Part shown: in pieces, positions 34,201 to 47,577 of the stretch
Numbering within the stretch: position 1 is the stretch's first letter
Layout: every line of letters starts with the position of its first letter
Assembly: GCA_027186245.1 (NCBI GenBank)
Contig: CP114486.1
Location: 10,058,501-10,122,500, forward strand
DNA from: Coriaria nepalensis
Taxonomy: Eukaryota; Streptophyta; Magnoliopsida; Cucurbitales; Coriariaceae
Reading direction: 5' to 3'
DNA length: 64,000 nt
Notes under the pieces: model-generated
Seen by the model: the letters and a program-made list of their open reading frames with translations, nothing else
Database searches by the model: none
Told to the model about the DNA's origin: nothing
Program-made: the position numbers and the translations under genes

Positions 34201-37200
34201 TTTTAAAGAAATTTAGGGTTTTATTATTTAATTATTTACTAAGGGTAGAATAGTCTTTTCAATTTCTTTTGTTTAGTTTATAAATAGTCTCTTTATATTT
34301 AGGTTAAATCAATTTTTCAATTATATTATGCAGCACTAATGAAATCCTAATTTTTTTTTTATTGGTTAATATGATATAAGAGCTAGATTTCATGAGACGA
34401 AGTTAAATCTCAAACACATGTTTCATACATGTCTCATAAGTTGATTAGGACATGCCTTAGGAAGACAGGACTATATATTTTAGATGAGTTAAGAGTGTGT
34501 TGCTACTATTACTAGTGTTGATTTTTCTTCTTTTTGGTTGAGTCATTCTTCTTCTAGTTTTTATTTATGACATTCTTGTCTAGGTCATATTTCGTCTTCT
34601 TATTTGAGATTTTTGGCATCCACATGGGTTTTAGGAAATTTACACACTTGTGATATTTCTAATTGTATTAGATGTAACCTAGTAAAAGTTTTAGCATTAC
34701 GTTTTAATCGAAGTATTTATGTCTCTTCTTCTCTTTTTGTTTTGATTCATTCTAATGTATGGGGACCTTTTCCTGGTACCATAAAAGGAGGGTCCCAAAA
34801 TTATGTTTTTTTATTGATGATCATACTCGTTATTATTGGGTTTATTTAATGAAATATTGTTCTGAATTTTTTGAGATATATACAACATTTCGAGCTCTTA
34901 TTAAAATTCAATATTCAATTGTTATCAAATGTTTTAGTTGTCATTTGGGTGGGGAATACACCTTTAATAAATTTTTTGATTTGCTTGCCTTAGATGGAAA
35001 TATTCACTAAATTTCATGTACAGATACTTCTAAGCAAAATGATGTTGTTGAAATAAAATATAGATACATTATTGAAACTGTTCGTTCTCTCTTGTTGTAT
35101 GTCTCTGTTCCTAGTGTGTTTTGGGGTGAAGTTGTTCTTACTTCTATAGGTTTGATTAATACAATCACATCTTCTCATATTTTAGGTTTTTCTTCTTTTG
35201 AAAAGTTGTATGAGTATCCCCCTTATTATTCTTTCTTTAGAATTTTTTGTTGTACTTGTTTCATTTCTCGTCCTCATGTAGAGTGCAATAAGTTGTCTTC
35301 TCAATCAACTATTTGTGTCTTTCTTGGTTATGGTAAAGGTCAAAAGGAGTATCATTGTTTTGATCCAATAACTTTGAAACTTAATGTCTTGTCATATTAT
35401 TTTTCTCGAGCATATATCTTTCATTTCTATTCCATCCATTACTCATAGCTTAACTAGATATGTTCTTATTCGAATAGATCATTTTTTATGAGGATTATGA
35501 TAGTTTGTCATCTCAAGTTCCTAATACTTTAATTCATATCATTCTGTAGGTACCAACACTTTACTCTCCGACACACCTGAAGTTCTATCTTCTCCCATGG
35601 TCCCTCGAGCTCCATCTAAGATTGTGGATGCACCTTTACGTCAATCCATTCACATTCGTAAGTCCACAGAGTTACCATATTTTGATTATTCTTGTTATTC
35701 TTCATCTTTTACTTTTTTTTTTTTGCTTCTATTCATTGTCTCTTTAAGCCCTCCTCCTATAAAGAGGTAATTCTTGATTCTCTTTAGCATCAAACTATGG
35801 ATGAGGAACTTTCTGCTTTGTATAAGACATGTACTTGAGATTTGGTTTCTCTACTTCATAGTAAGAGTGTTGTTGGTTGTTGTTGGGTGTATAAGTTGAT
35901 TGCAAAAGGATACTCTGAACAATACGGTATGGATTATGATGAGACATTTGCTCTTATTGCAAAAGTGACTACTATTTGTACTTTTATTGCTGTAGCTTCA
36001 ATTCTTCAATGGCATATCTCTCAACTTGATGTTAAAAATACCTTCTTGAATGGAGATCTTCAAGAAGGAGTTTATATGACGCCCCTCCTAGTGTTTCACA
36101 TGATTCGAGGTATGTTTGTAAGCTCAAGAAAGCATTATATGGTCTCAAACAAGCACCTCGTGCTTCGTTTGACAAATTCTCTGTTGTGATTTTTTCACTT
36201 GATTTTGCTTCTAATAGTTATGATTCTATTCTTTTTGTTAAGAGCACTGATACATGTTGTACTATTATGTCTTTATATGTGGATGACATAATTATTACTA
36301 GTAATGATATTGACGGTATTTCAGTTTTGAAGACAGAATTAACTAGACAGTATGAAATGAAGGATTTGGGTTTACTACAATATTTCTTGAGTATTGAGGT
36401 ATCCTACTCACCTAGAGGTTATCTTCTTTCTCAATCGAAATATGTTACAGATATTCTTAAGCGGGCTAAACTTACTGATGATAAGACTATAGATACTCTC
36501 ATTGAGGTTAACGCAAAGTATTCTTCTTTTGATGGCTTACCTTTGGCCGATCCTACTTTATACTGTATAATTATCGGCAGTTGGTATATCTCATTATTAC
36601 TCGTCTAGATATTGCATATGTTATTCATGTTGTTAGTCAGTTTGTTGCTTCTCTTAAAATAGTTTATTGGGCAGTTATTCTTCGTATTTTGTGGTATCTT
36701 CAAGGTACAGTCTTTCAGAGTCTCTTACTTCCATCCACCTCTTCCTTGGAGCTGATTGCATACTCTGATGCTGATTATGGCAGTGATACCACATATCGCA
36801 AGTCTATTACTGGTTTATGTATCTTTTTGGGTGATTCTCTTATTTCTTGGAAGATCAATAAATAATTTATTATTTCTCAATCTTCAACTGAAACAGACTA
36901 TCATGCTATGACATCTACTACCAAAGATATTGTTTGGTTATGTTGGTTACATACAGACATGAGAGTTTCACTTTCTTGTCTCACTCTTGTGTATTGTGAC
37001 AACTAGAGTTCTATTAGTTCTATTCAGATTGCTCACAACTCAGTTTTTCATGAACGAACTAAGCATATTGAGATCGATTATTACCTTACTCGTCATCAGC
37101 TTAGGCACAACACTATTACTTTGCCATTTATTTTTTCTTCTTTGCAGATTGCAGATTTATTTTCCAAGTCCCATTTTATTTTCCATTTTCATTTTCTAGT

Positions 37201-37415
37201 TGGTAAACTCTCGATTCTTGTAGCTTCCGCATCGTGAGTTTGATGGGAGATATTAAAGAATTTAGGGTTTTATTATTTATTAAGGGTATAATAATCTTTT
37301 TCAGTTTCCTTTGTTTAGTCTATAAATAGTTTATTTGTATTTATGTTAAATCAACTTTTTAATTGCATTATACAGCATCAACGAAATCCTAATTTCCTCT
37401 TTATTTTTTTGGATT
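34201..37415 (+). mobile_element. Copia retrotransposon with both LTRs and a gag/protease deletion
   Basis: LTRs of about 160 bp: left about 34201-34360, right about 37251-37415. Both contain 'gaatttagggttttattatt' (or a close variant), 'ataaatagt' and 'gaaatcctaattt'. A primer-binding-site-like 'gatataagagctaga' (compare the initiator-Met type ggtatcagagc) follows the left LTR near 34373. A 'tttgatgggaga' purine tract precedes the right LTR. Decayed domains in between: GAG-pre-integrase (34560-34690), integrase (34730-35300, 'VWGPFPGT'), RT (35830-36620, catalytic 'YVDDIII' near 36280) and RNase H (36750-37110, 'YSDADYGSD'). Only about 150 bp separates the PBS from pre-integrase, so gag and protease are deleted. 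Multiple stops. Confidence 0.88.
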
Positions 37416-39219
37416 GTTTAACATTTTTAATTCCATAATTTTATTTTCACTTTTTAACCGATTAAATTATTTTAAGTTATTTTAAATTATTCTTTATCTC
37501 TATATCATTTTAACATTACTTCCACCAACCTCTCCACCAAAAATAATTCAATATCTTAAATTTGACCAACTACAATATTTATTCTTAAGTATGGTTGAAA
37601 AACAAAGAAATAATTAAATTAAGTATGGTTAAGCAAAAATAATTTAATATTTATTGAAAAAAAGACTTGTTAAATAAATCAAACCTATCTTGTAAAAGGT
37701 TCTAAAACCTAAGCCAAGTTTTGGTTCATTTTGATAATCACTATAAATTTAGTAAATGAGCCAATCTAAGCTTGCGGGTGGCAGGCAAGCCGGACGTCGG
37801 TGAGTGCGGGCTTGAAGAATACACAACTCTTATTAGGAACGGGCTTTAAGAATAAATAAATATGTTCAAAAAATTTAGAACATAAGCAAATTTTGATGTA
37901 CTTTCTAAAAATTCTAACAACGATATAAAATAATACCAGTGAAACAAAATATCAATAAGAGAATCATAGATAACGTCGAAAGAGTATTATTTATCAACAT
38001 TTACAAGAAAATATCCCATCCCAAAGTACAATAAGACTATGTGAAGTTTCTCAACTTTTGTACACACCAAATCACGATGTGGTGGGGCGAATATGTATGA
38101 AACGAAGCACTTTCTCACGTGCCTTACAATACAATATCAACCTAAAGATTTGTGCAAGTTCGTGTTCGTGTTCGTATTTTTGGGAGCAAGTTTTACTTGT
38201 TGATCTGACCTTCCAGACTTCAATAATCAATAACCTCAAAAACAAAAACAAAAACAAAAAAGATTTTTAAAACAAGACACAATAATTTGCATTAATAATT
38301 GCGAATACCAATCCTGTGGATGCTTTTAGGCGGGTTCTAAATAATAATACACCAACGGCTCAAGATTAGATAATAAATAGTTGATAATTGAATTTTTTAA
38401 ATTAATTAATAATAAGTAAAATGAGACATCTTTTTTATATATAATATTTTTAATAATTGTTTTTTTTTTTTTTCAAATATGATATATCTTCATACGTACC
38501 GATTCCCGTCTAAAAGTGCCAGACTTTAGAGTTGTGTATTATTGTCTTGCACAAAGGAAATGAGACAATAATAAAAATGCATCCACACTTTTGAGTTCAT
38601 TTGTAAATTTCGTCCCTTCTTTATGTTAATGGTTTAAGATGGTCTGGACTAAATCATCAATGAGTACTCGTCCGCGCAAGATACATTTTGATGTCTGAGC
38701 ACTTGTTGAGTTATGCAGGATTATCAAGAAATTGTAGTTTTTTTCTTATCGACCATAAGAGGTAATAACAATATCTAAAGTTAGGACCATGTGCTAAACA
38801 TCTAGAGACAAGCTGGAACGCCATATTAAGTTACTATACGCTTCAAGGACTTAAAAATACATGTGGATAGTTGTCGGTAGTTAAGGTTAGAATTATCTCA
38901 CATCATCTGAAGAGAAGACGTTTGGTTAATTTATTATACGTAGCTATCTTTTAGTCGGTAAGATTTTTTAAAAAGAAAAATAATTGAATTTTAAAATTCG
39001 AGAAAAAAAGAACAAGAGATCATATAATAGGAGTTGAGGCACTAGCTGAACCGAACTTCTTTTTCAATCCTACACCTACGGCCCGTACTTATTTGCTTAC
39101 TAGTACGTACTATATGTATACATGCAGCTATATTACATGTTCTAGGAAATTCACTATCGAGTAAATATCAAAATAAGCCATGTGAATCAAAATAAGGACC
39201 CATATAAAAGAACCAGATA
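37416..39219. other. Intergenic region downstream of GA 20-oxidase
   Basis: AT-rich. It includes a small GC patch at about 37770-37850 with 'gcgggcttgaag' words. No gene was recognised; its right end is the 3' flank of the minus-strand dioxygenase gene. Confidence 0.5.
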
Positions 39220-42137
39220 TCAATCGACTTTTGAAGAGGAAAGCCAGTTGATGAAGCTTTGAAGGGTTGAAACATCAGCTCTATAATGCTTTTGGGTAAA
39301 TTCAAGCAACTGTGACCAAGTAAAATCAGGGTACTTTCTTGGCACATCTTCAGAAATGAGATCTTCTGGAGGTCTCACCACTCTGTCCTCTCTAGGGCAC
39401 ACGAACAAAACCAATGATCTTCTCTCTTTGTTCCTGTTCACCACTGCCCTATGCAGGCAGCTCTTGTACCTCCCATTACATAACGCCTTCACATCAAACA
39501 AACATATTTAAATATGTTTGTAAGTTAATGATTCACTCAGAAGTATATGATTTAATCGTATACTATATAATATATGATATAACTTAGCTATCGATTCAAA
39601 TCCAAAAAAAAAAAAGGGATCTATGACTTAGTAAGATGATGATTGGAATCCCAGATCTAACTAAGTCGCTCCAAGACAATTAAGCATGAGTTTATTTTTT
39701 TATAATTTTTATGGACGACCAACTCTTAACAAGCACTACGTAGATGCTACTATATAAGCATAAATAAATAGAATCTTGGCAGAATCCTAGTTGAGAATAT
39801 CTAGAGTTTTAGATCAAGGGTAATTTTATATGTGTAGTGCTCTACATTCCTGTGGCAATAAAAATAAATAATGTCTATTGTTGTTTTGAAATGTTATCTC
39901 TAGCTAGCTAGGGTTTACAAGTTTACAACCATGTTTATTTAAATGTGTTATATATATATATATATAATGCCATTCCAAAAAGACCAAATAATTTCGATAT
40001 CATGTGTATATGTTAATTATGATGATAATTATATAAATAACCAGTTAACCTCTAGGTAATGGTGAGTGAGAGAGAGAGAGAGGAAAATTTACTTTGAAAG
40101 TGTCGCCAATATTGACAACTAAAGCATCAGGGCGAGGTCGAACAGATTTCCATTTATTATCAGCAAAAACCTGAAGGCCACCAACTTGATCTTGATGAAG
40201 AATAGTCAATGAAGTTGGGTCGCTATGAGGGCCTGTGCCGAGGGCAAGGCCTGAATTCTGACAAGGCGGATAGTAATTGCATCTCATTATTGACCTCCCA
40301 TCTTCAAAGAATTTGCGGTACAGAAGTCGGTCAACTCCCACACTAATAGCCAAAAGCTCCATGATGTCCAAAGCTATTTGGTTCATGGCTTCACAGTATT
40401 TCTGGTACACCCATCTACAGTTAAAGTAATAATTAAAAACAAGGGAGTAATTAAGTTAACATCATACTTCTGTTTTGACATATTACTTTTCATACCAACA
40501 AATTGATTAGTAAAGACATGAACTTGATCAACACAGAAAGGATCTTAGGTGGGCCATAGTCTATCTACTTTGAAAAGGATGTGATGAAAGCAGATGGCTG
40601 AGCATGAATTCTCAAAAGGGTTAATTGATTATTTACAAAGATGACTGAGTTTAATTTATATGAGTCCATTCCATGTAGAGGTGCACACAGGTACAAACCG
40701 TGCTCGTGCCGACCTAGATTTGCATTTGAGGGGTCACGCACGTCCTGGATACCGGGTCGGACCGGGCCTGATTTTTATTTTTATTTTTTTAAAAATAAAT
40801 TTAAAACTATATTTTAATTTTTGTGCAAATTTATATATTGTTAGGAATTATGACAGTTTATATATTTTAAATAATTTTTCACACTATTTAGATTATTGAG
40901 TAATTAATAAGTTAAAATATTAACAAGTTAATAATTAGAACAATTAAAAGTTTGAATTAAAAATAATGAGTATAGAGATTAAAGTATAGAATATATTATG
41001 CGTGAGAAAATTGCAGGAAAAATGTGTGAGGTTTAGGAATGTATTTATAAGAAAAATTGAGGAGCGGATAGAGGGAAGATAGAAGTTTTCATTTATTAAA
41101 AGTATAAAAATAAAATAAAATATAAAAAAATAAAAAAAGGGCAGAGACAGGCGGGGCCCTAGGCATGCCGAGGGTGGGCTTAGCCTCGTCGTGCAGGTAC
41201 GGCGGGCCCCAAGGTGGTGTCCAAACACATTATGGACCCTTATATCCGGTCCGGGTCCAAAAAAGAGACTGCCCGGCCGACCACGGTAGCCCCGCCTGGA
41301 TTGATATGTAATAGGTCCATGTAAGATCTTGTAAAAGAAAATAAATGATTACTTACGAGAAACATGGAATAACATGTAAAACGAGCAATGCAAGATTCAC
41401 ATCTTTTGTTCACAGCTTATATAACATGTGAGGTACAGAGTTAAGGTAATGTTAATTTATTTATAAACATATTTCAGGCTATTTTCTGAAGAAAATAATA
41501 ATTAATTTGGCAAGTGAAGGTCAAAAGTTTTCATAATGAATATGATGACTATATAATTTTCTTTAATTTCTTACCCTGTATGCTCAAAATCATCTCCTAA
41601 GGATTGAAAGTAGTCAACAACAACATGATTTTCACCATCATTTCCATGGAATTCAAAAGAGAATGTCTCTTTCCAAGGCAACTTGGAAGAATAACGATCC
41701 GTATGGGCGCCGGAATAACCCGAAACACTACCCAGCTTTTTCTTAATGCTGAGTTTCTTGTCAACAGGCATCTTGAAAATAGCATCAATTTCGTTGTAAG
41801 CTTTATAAATGAGAGCCTGGTCAATTCCATGGTTGGTCACTTGGAAGAAGCCATGGTTCAAGCAAGCTGACCGGATGAGCTCGGCAGCTTGGGCGGTTTC
41901 CACTTCATCACCTCTTCTAAAACCACCTAAGTCTATAAGTGGTTCTTTAAGCTCTTCTTCTTCACTAGGGGTGCTGTGTATTAGGTCTGCAAGAGGCCAA
42001 ATGAACTGGTTTGGTAATTTGGATTGTTTTTCAAGCAAATTCGAGTCGAAAATGAAAACTCCCTTCTCATCATCTTTTAAGTGATCTATCAATGGAGGAG
42101 GAGGGGTCACAAGGCTCGAATCCATTAAGAGAGACAT
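39220..42137 (-). CDS. GA20OX: Gibberellin 20-oxidase (2-oxoglutarate/Fe(II) dioxygenase)
   Basis: Cytosolic enzyme that oxidises C-20 of GA12/GA53 in successive steps to GA9/GA20, usually rate-limiting for gibberellin synthesis (family knowledge). Exons 42137-41575, 40414-40093 and 39486-39220 join in phase to a 383-residue protein, the usual family length. The two-intron structure is also typical. Motifs: LPWKET (153-158), substrate-site NYYPPC (234-239), iron ligands H251, D253 (GPHSDPTSL) and H307 (CLHRAVV), and the 2-oxoglutarate R317-x-S319. The start was chosen at 42137 because a TATA box at 42166-42173 makes the ATG at 42176 impossible; M at 42125 is an alternative. Odd: 'DTFKALCNGRYKSC' carries K/C where most members have M/S. 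Intron 1 (1.16 kb) hosts a hAT-like insert. Confidence 0.95.
40676..41312. mobile_element. hAT-like non-autonomous element in GA20ox intron 1 (approximate ends)
   Basis: The left end 'tagaggtgcacacagg' (40676) matches plant hAT-type termini. Next to it are GC-rich words ('gggtcggaccgggcc', about 40752-40768), then an AT-rich core. A second GC-rich side follows at 41140-41300 ('ggcggggccc', 'ggcgggcccc', 'ccggtccgggtcc', 'cgcctggattgata'). Subterminal GC-rich repeats around an AT core are typical of hAT non-autonomous copies. The right terminus and TSD are not clean. It lies wholly within the intron and is transcribed with the gene. Confidence 0.6.
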
Positions 42138-42165
42138 GTTAATGTATAGGGAAAAGATGTGATGT

Positions 42166-42173
42166 TTATATAA
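42166..42173 (-). promoter_or_regulatory. TATA box of GA20ox
   Basis: On the minus strand it reads TTATATAA, about 30 bp upstream of the chosen ATG at 42137. This places transcription start close to the ATG, so the 5' leader would be very short or the ATG at 42125 would be used. Confidence 0.6.
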
Positions 42174-42179
42174 CACATT

Positions 42180-45100
42180 TGGGCACCTTTTATGTAGATG
42201 TGTGTGGCATTAGTAAAGCACTCAAAAATTTATAAGTGGACTTATAAATCGGTAAAATTAAATTACAATTTTTTTTTTATAATTTCTATTTTAGAAAATC
42301 TTTCTAATTTTTATTTTATTTTGAATGCATATATAATTGAGAATTTCTTAATTAGTATATGATATATTTATCTATTTTTATGCACTTAAGATTAGTATGA
42401 TATATGATATAAATGTATATAATTAATATATATAATTAAGATTGATCGAGTCTACCATAAACATATTCTACCAAAAAAAGATTGCTATTATTTTTTATTA
42501 AACGATATGAATCGGCATGTAGATTTCTGATGATCTAATCATGATCATCTCTCCACTTTCCATAGAATTTTAATTTAAAAATCACTAATCACTTAACCAT
42601 CAATTAATTTATTTATTTATTCTTATTTTATTTGAGATTGATCGGTACATTATTATTCTTTTACATTTTATTATTTTCTTTTGTTTTGTAACGGAATAGG
42701 GTAGGGAATCTCCCAAGTTAAATTTGAGCATCAAGCAAATATGACTCATACTGTTAGTATAGAAAAGATCATAAATTTAACGAATATTTTTATGGACCAT
42801 GTCAATAGATTAATCATTTTCAGTCATATATAAGATTAATATGATTTATAATATGATAATATGAAATAATATGTATGATTAAAAAAAAATTTATATCTTA
42901 AATACAGTCTATCTAAAAAAAAAATCTTCTCTATATCTTTATCACATGAAAAATCTTACATTAATTTAATGATTTTGTGTAAGAATCTTAAACTTCTATA
43001 GATACAATTATAAAAAATTAAACCACAATTATTACTTACTTAGTTATTATGAATATTTGTTTCCCTTACTACTTCACACATATAAAACTCCAATTATTCA
43101 AATTAAGTCATATCACATTTTTATTATTAGATATTTATGTGTTCTATATTTCACAACAATTCCCCCAGACTTTATCAAAATTAAAATTTAACCTTAAAAT
43201 TAATAAAATTAAATAAATAAATCCTTAAATATCCATAATAAATATTATAAAAATTAAAATTCTATTTATAACTATCAAAAATTTAAAAATCAATCCTTAA
43301 AATTATATATTTAACCACCCTTATTTTTATGTAATATTTTTAACCTACCCTAAAACTTATTCCTAGCTCCGCCCCTGTTCTGCTCGGGGTTGTAGGTAAG
43401 GAGATATATATGTCGGACGAGTTAGAGTACCAATTGTTGCAGATTTTGGTGTTGATTTTCATGTCTTCATTTCATTGGAGTTCATGTTCTTTTACTATCA
43501 CATCTACTATTATGGCAATCCATCTTTTGTGTCATTGTGAAGTTTAAAGAATTAGAGATGAAAATTTGCATATATGTAATTTGGTTTCTTATTTACTTTT
43601 TATATATCTAAAATACAAACCCTTATTTTTCGTATTTTTGGAGAATTACCGAGAAAAAGAGATTTTGATATGTTTATTACGAAAGTGGATCCTACAGTGC
43701 AGCAAAATCATTGAAAAAGACAACATAAAAGACTTGGAAAATTTCCAACTGTCTTTTCCCTTGATTTTTTATATAAGCATTACGTGCACACAAAAAAACA
43801 GATATGTTCACGTGGGTGTAGAGAGAGGTGTCTCCATTGGCTATCATCTCCTGTGCCCACACTAGTAGGGCTCAGCTATGGTGCTATGACATGTGCTTTA
43901 TAAATTGAGTGTGGGCCCAAACCTTTCTAATTAGTGACCTTTTAATACGTTGTTTATGACAATCATGTCATCTCAAAAATATAAATATTGAGAATTTAAT
44001 ACGTATACAAAATGTTAGAAAATCAGATGCTATGTTTAGATTTAGATTTTAGTATAATTCACTTTGTATAAGTGAAATTATGAAAGGTTAATTTGATTTA
44101 TCGATTATTTTGAGAGATGATATATTATATATTTAAAATAATATATGAATAAATAAAAAATTCATACTTAAAATATATTCATTAAAAAAAAAAAAAAAAT
44201 GTAAGAGTAAACGCTAATTAGATACTCTCAATTACTAACATATATAAAAAATATGAGCAACAAGACTTTATTATTCCGGAATAGTTTGATGGTTACATTT
44301 TTATTGTTCGTTTTTTATTTCATCATAAAAGACAGATATCATTAAACTTTTAATACCAATATAAAAAAAATGAATCTATTTTAAAAAATATATATTTTAT
44401 AGGCCTCAAAAAAGTTTCTTACATATTTTCATATTTTTTCACATTTTGTTCTATTACACTTCTGGTTACTGTTACTGACTGATTTTGTTGATGGTTATTG
44501 TTCCTATTATGTGTTTGTGTATGTTATATGTTCTATTTATGTAATTTTATATATTATTTCTAACATAATATAATTCTCATGCTTAAATTTTTACATAATT
44601 TCAAAGTCCGATCAATATATATTCAACATCACTTATATATAAAAAGAAATTCATACGTATGCTTAAAATTATAGCACATAGAAGGAGATATATTTAATTA
44701 GAAATCTAAATTTTTTCAAAGTAGATGGTAAATTTTGATATTTGAATTGAAATTAAATAGTTAAATTCATTTTTTCAAATTCAAAAATATCATAATTGGA
44801 ATTTATTCAAATTTATAAATTATGATGTTCCATTTTTTCATTGAAAATTGCAAATTAAAAATTATGCTATTTTACATAACATAGTCATTTAGATGCATTA
44901 AGCCATTAACATGAGAGAGATCCATGGCGATACAATTAGTAGAACTATCGTTTGGTGTGGCCCAAGTAACGATGTAAGAAAAATCGTGCTTGGCCCATTT
45001 CTTCAATACATGGCTAGGCCCAACAAAATGAAATGCTCTTACTACTAGACATGACCATAAGCAAAACAAAGATGGGGAGTGACTAATCCGTGCAATATTT

Positions 45101-45304
45101 ATAAAGGGGCTTTTAGATTGGTGAATGAAATATTCATAGTTGTTCGTAATTCCGGTTCTATTTTCTACTACTACGAAGAAGTTTTTTTAATCAAAAGTTC
45201 AACAACCTATTTGCTCGAAATTTCGAAATGTTTGCTACTAATTTGATCCCTCAATCACAGTTGTTGGGAAGATGTTGTATGCAATATATGTAACTAAGAG
45301 GGTC
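42180..45304. other. Intergenic region between GA20ox and PLR1
   Basis: Long AT-rich spacer with poly-A/T runs. At 43366-43385 the plus strand reads 'tagctccgcccctg'. Its complement CAGGGGCGGAGCTA is a frequent terminus of plant DNA transposons, so an element probably ends there. A minus-strand frame at 44872-45069 is not recognisable. No gene was found. Confidence 0.5.
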
Positions 45305-47368
45305 CTAGCTTGTCTGAAAGATGTTTTGTATCATCCTACGGGGAGATTCACGTGCTGCATTTTCTAACAGAAGCACTTCCTCCTTACTAAGCCGCCAACC
45401 AAGAGCTCCCAAATTTTCTTCTGCTTGTCTAACAGTCTTCACTCCTGGTATAGGGATGCTACCCTTGCATATGCACCAGTTTATGGCAACCTACCAGAAA
45501 CAAATTTACTATATGACGCCCATATTCAGTTCAGTAGAGTTGAGTAGTTTGCTAAAAGAGAAGTAAGAAACATTTACTTGTGGCATAGTTTTCCGTCTCT
45601 TTTTCGCTATTTCTCGTAGCGAACTCAATAAAGGCTCCAATCCCGGAAGAACTTGCCTAAACAGCAATCCCCTGTAGTGCTTAAAGAATCAAACCTGTTG
45701 TTCCGATTGCATTAAAATGGTACAAAAGAAAGCTTCATACCGAGGCCCATGAGGAACTGTTGAAGGCGTGTAATTCCCGGTAAGCATTCCAAGTCCTAAA
45801 GGGCTATAAGCAATCAACCGAATACCCAAAGAATCACACATCTTCTTCATCTCCAATTGTTCTTCACCCATGCTTAGCAAAGAAAATTGCACCTGATCAA
45901 ACCAGGTATATAACAATTAACATAGCAGATAAGAAAGTTTTAACATATTCAGCGTATATGTTTATATGTATACATACAAGTATGCAGAAAAAGGTTGATA
46001 GTAACATATACCTGAGCTGAGCATAGGGGGACACCCCGGGCTTGGAGGTAATCATGTATCTTTGCGAGCTGCTTCGGTCCATAATTGCTCACTCCAACTG
46101 CTCGAACTAAACCCTGTGTCAGTATGAACCCTTTTTAGTAGCCTTCATAAAAGCCAGATAACATCTTTTAAGACTATTTATCACACGAGTTAAGTAACCT
46201 TCTCATACATTGCCACTAAGCCATCCCAAAGAGCTAATTCTTGTAAAGGAGCATAGTTGGCAGTCGACCAGTGCAATTGCCCTATTCCAATTTGCTCAAT
46301 CTGCATCCGATCCATAGATGCCCTATAAAACTGGCGTTTCATCAAAATTATGTTGATCTTCATGAGCTAATCAAGCGGTTGGACAGTTTGCATCACTGGT
46401 TAGAGCAGTGTTACATTCGCTATCCAGATCAGAGCAATTAATAGTTCACACCACATTGAAAGAAACATTAAAATTAGAATTCAGAGAAGTATATATACTT
46501 GCAAGCATTCACAAATTGGTTGGGTGTTAGGCGCCAAGGGTATGCTGCAAACTTTGTAGCAATCACGATATCATTCTGCATCGGCTTTTGCCCTGGGGTG
46601 AAAGCAGTAATGAGCGCTTCGGTCGAGCTTGTCTATGCGTTCACAAATCCTCATTCGGATTTAATTGAACAAACTTTCATACTCTTAAGTATGTCACATC
46701 AATTTAAATATGACCTCATATTAAAGATCCATTTTCCGATTTTTAAAACCGGATAGGGAAACTGACCCTTAACTAGATTAACTAATAGGAGAATTCTTCA
46801 ACTTAGGCAATAGGGTTTATACATCTATGATAGATACATTTAAATATCTATGCTTATGCAATCATATGGTTAACAAGCTCAAAGTACTAGGGAAAGCATG
46901 AAAATAAACCTTGAAAATCACGAAGAAATCGTCCTAGAAGCTTTTCGCTTTGGCCATTTAACCTTCCGGTACCGTAAGAATCGGCAGTGTCAAACAGATT
47001 TATACCATTCTCAAGAGCAAGATTGAATGTTTGTTGGAGCTCAGTGTTCATTGATTCTTGGTATCCCCACAGAAGCTGGTTCCCCCAGGCCCAAGTTCCA
47101 AACCCCATTGGCGACACACTCATGGGTCCCATCTTCACCTGTCCATGAAAACCAAGTACTACCATTAATCTGACTGACTGTAATGTAAAATTGCTTTCTT
47201 AAGTTAGATCACCATGTGTTTTCCGGATAAAAAACTGTATACCTTTTGCCATGGCCAAAAGAGAGGGAGCTTGAACGGCTTGAGAGGTGGAGGAAAAGGA
47301 GGTGAGGTGTTATTTGAGGAGGTGATAGAGCTCAAACAGAAGGTGGGCGTGGAGGTCCAGACAGCCAT
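45305..47368 (-). CDS. PLR1: Pyridoxal reductase, chloroplastic (aldo/keto reductase)
   Basis: NADPH-dependent reduction of pyridoxal to pyridoxine in vitamin B6 salvage, plastid-located (family knowledge, Arabidopsis At5g53580). Eight exons, all GT-AG: 47368-47243, 47138-46910, 46592-46499, 46322-46199, 46113-46012, 45892-45741, 45671-45578, 45490-45305. The summed CDS is 1,107 nt (368 aa), close to the Arabidopsis protein. Residues 1 to about 36 are Ser/Thr/Pro-rich (transit peptide), followed by LPLFWPWQKVKMGP. The aldo/keto reductase tetrad is D92 and Y97 (FDTADSYGTG), K132 (ATKFAAYPW) and H167 (GQLHWST). The end, 'RRMIQNIFQTS', is characteristic of PLR1. Appears intact; upstream is a perfect G-box. 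Confidence 0.96.
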
Positions 47369-47569
47369 TCCTGCCCACACACACTAATCTACGTTATGAA
47401 GAGGATAAATAAATAAAACATATAGAGGTTAGAGTTGAGGAAGAGAAGGGAAGTGGGCTGAAAGAAGAGAGAGGATATTCTTACGAGTCTCGCTTTAAGA
47501 TTTTAGCTTATCTGTTTGGATAAACACTTGGATGGTCCAGGATCTTAGTCCTAAGCCAATGAAATGAGG

Positions 47570-47577
47570 CCACGTGG
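47570..47577. promoter_or_regulatory. G-box CCACGTGG upstream of PLR1
   Basis: A perfect palindromic CCACGTGG lies about 200 bp upstream of the PLR1 ATG, with a CCAAT word nearby (47556-47560). G-boxes bind bZIP/bHLH factors in light and stress responses (established). A role here is inferred only from position. Confidence 0.55.

Noticed and set aside
44872..45069. 65-codon minus-strand frame upstream of PLR1's 3' end
   Set aside because: No domain; isolated in AT-rich DNA; not connectable by splicing.
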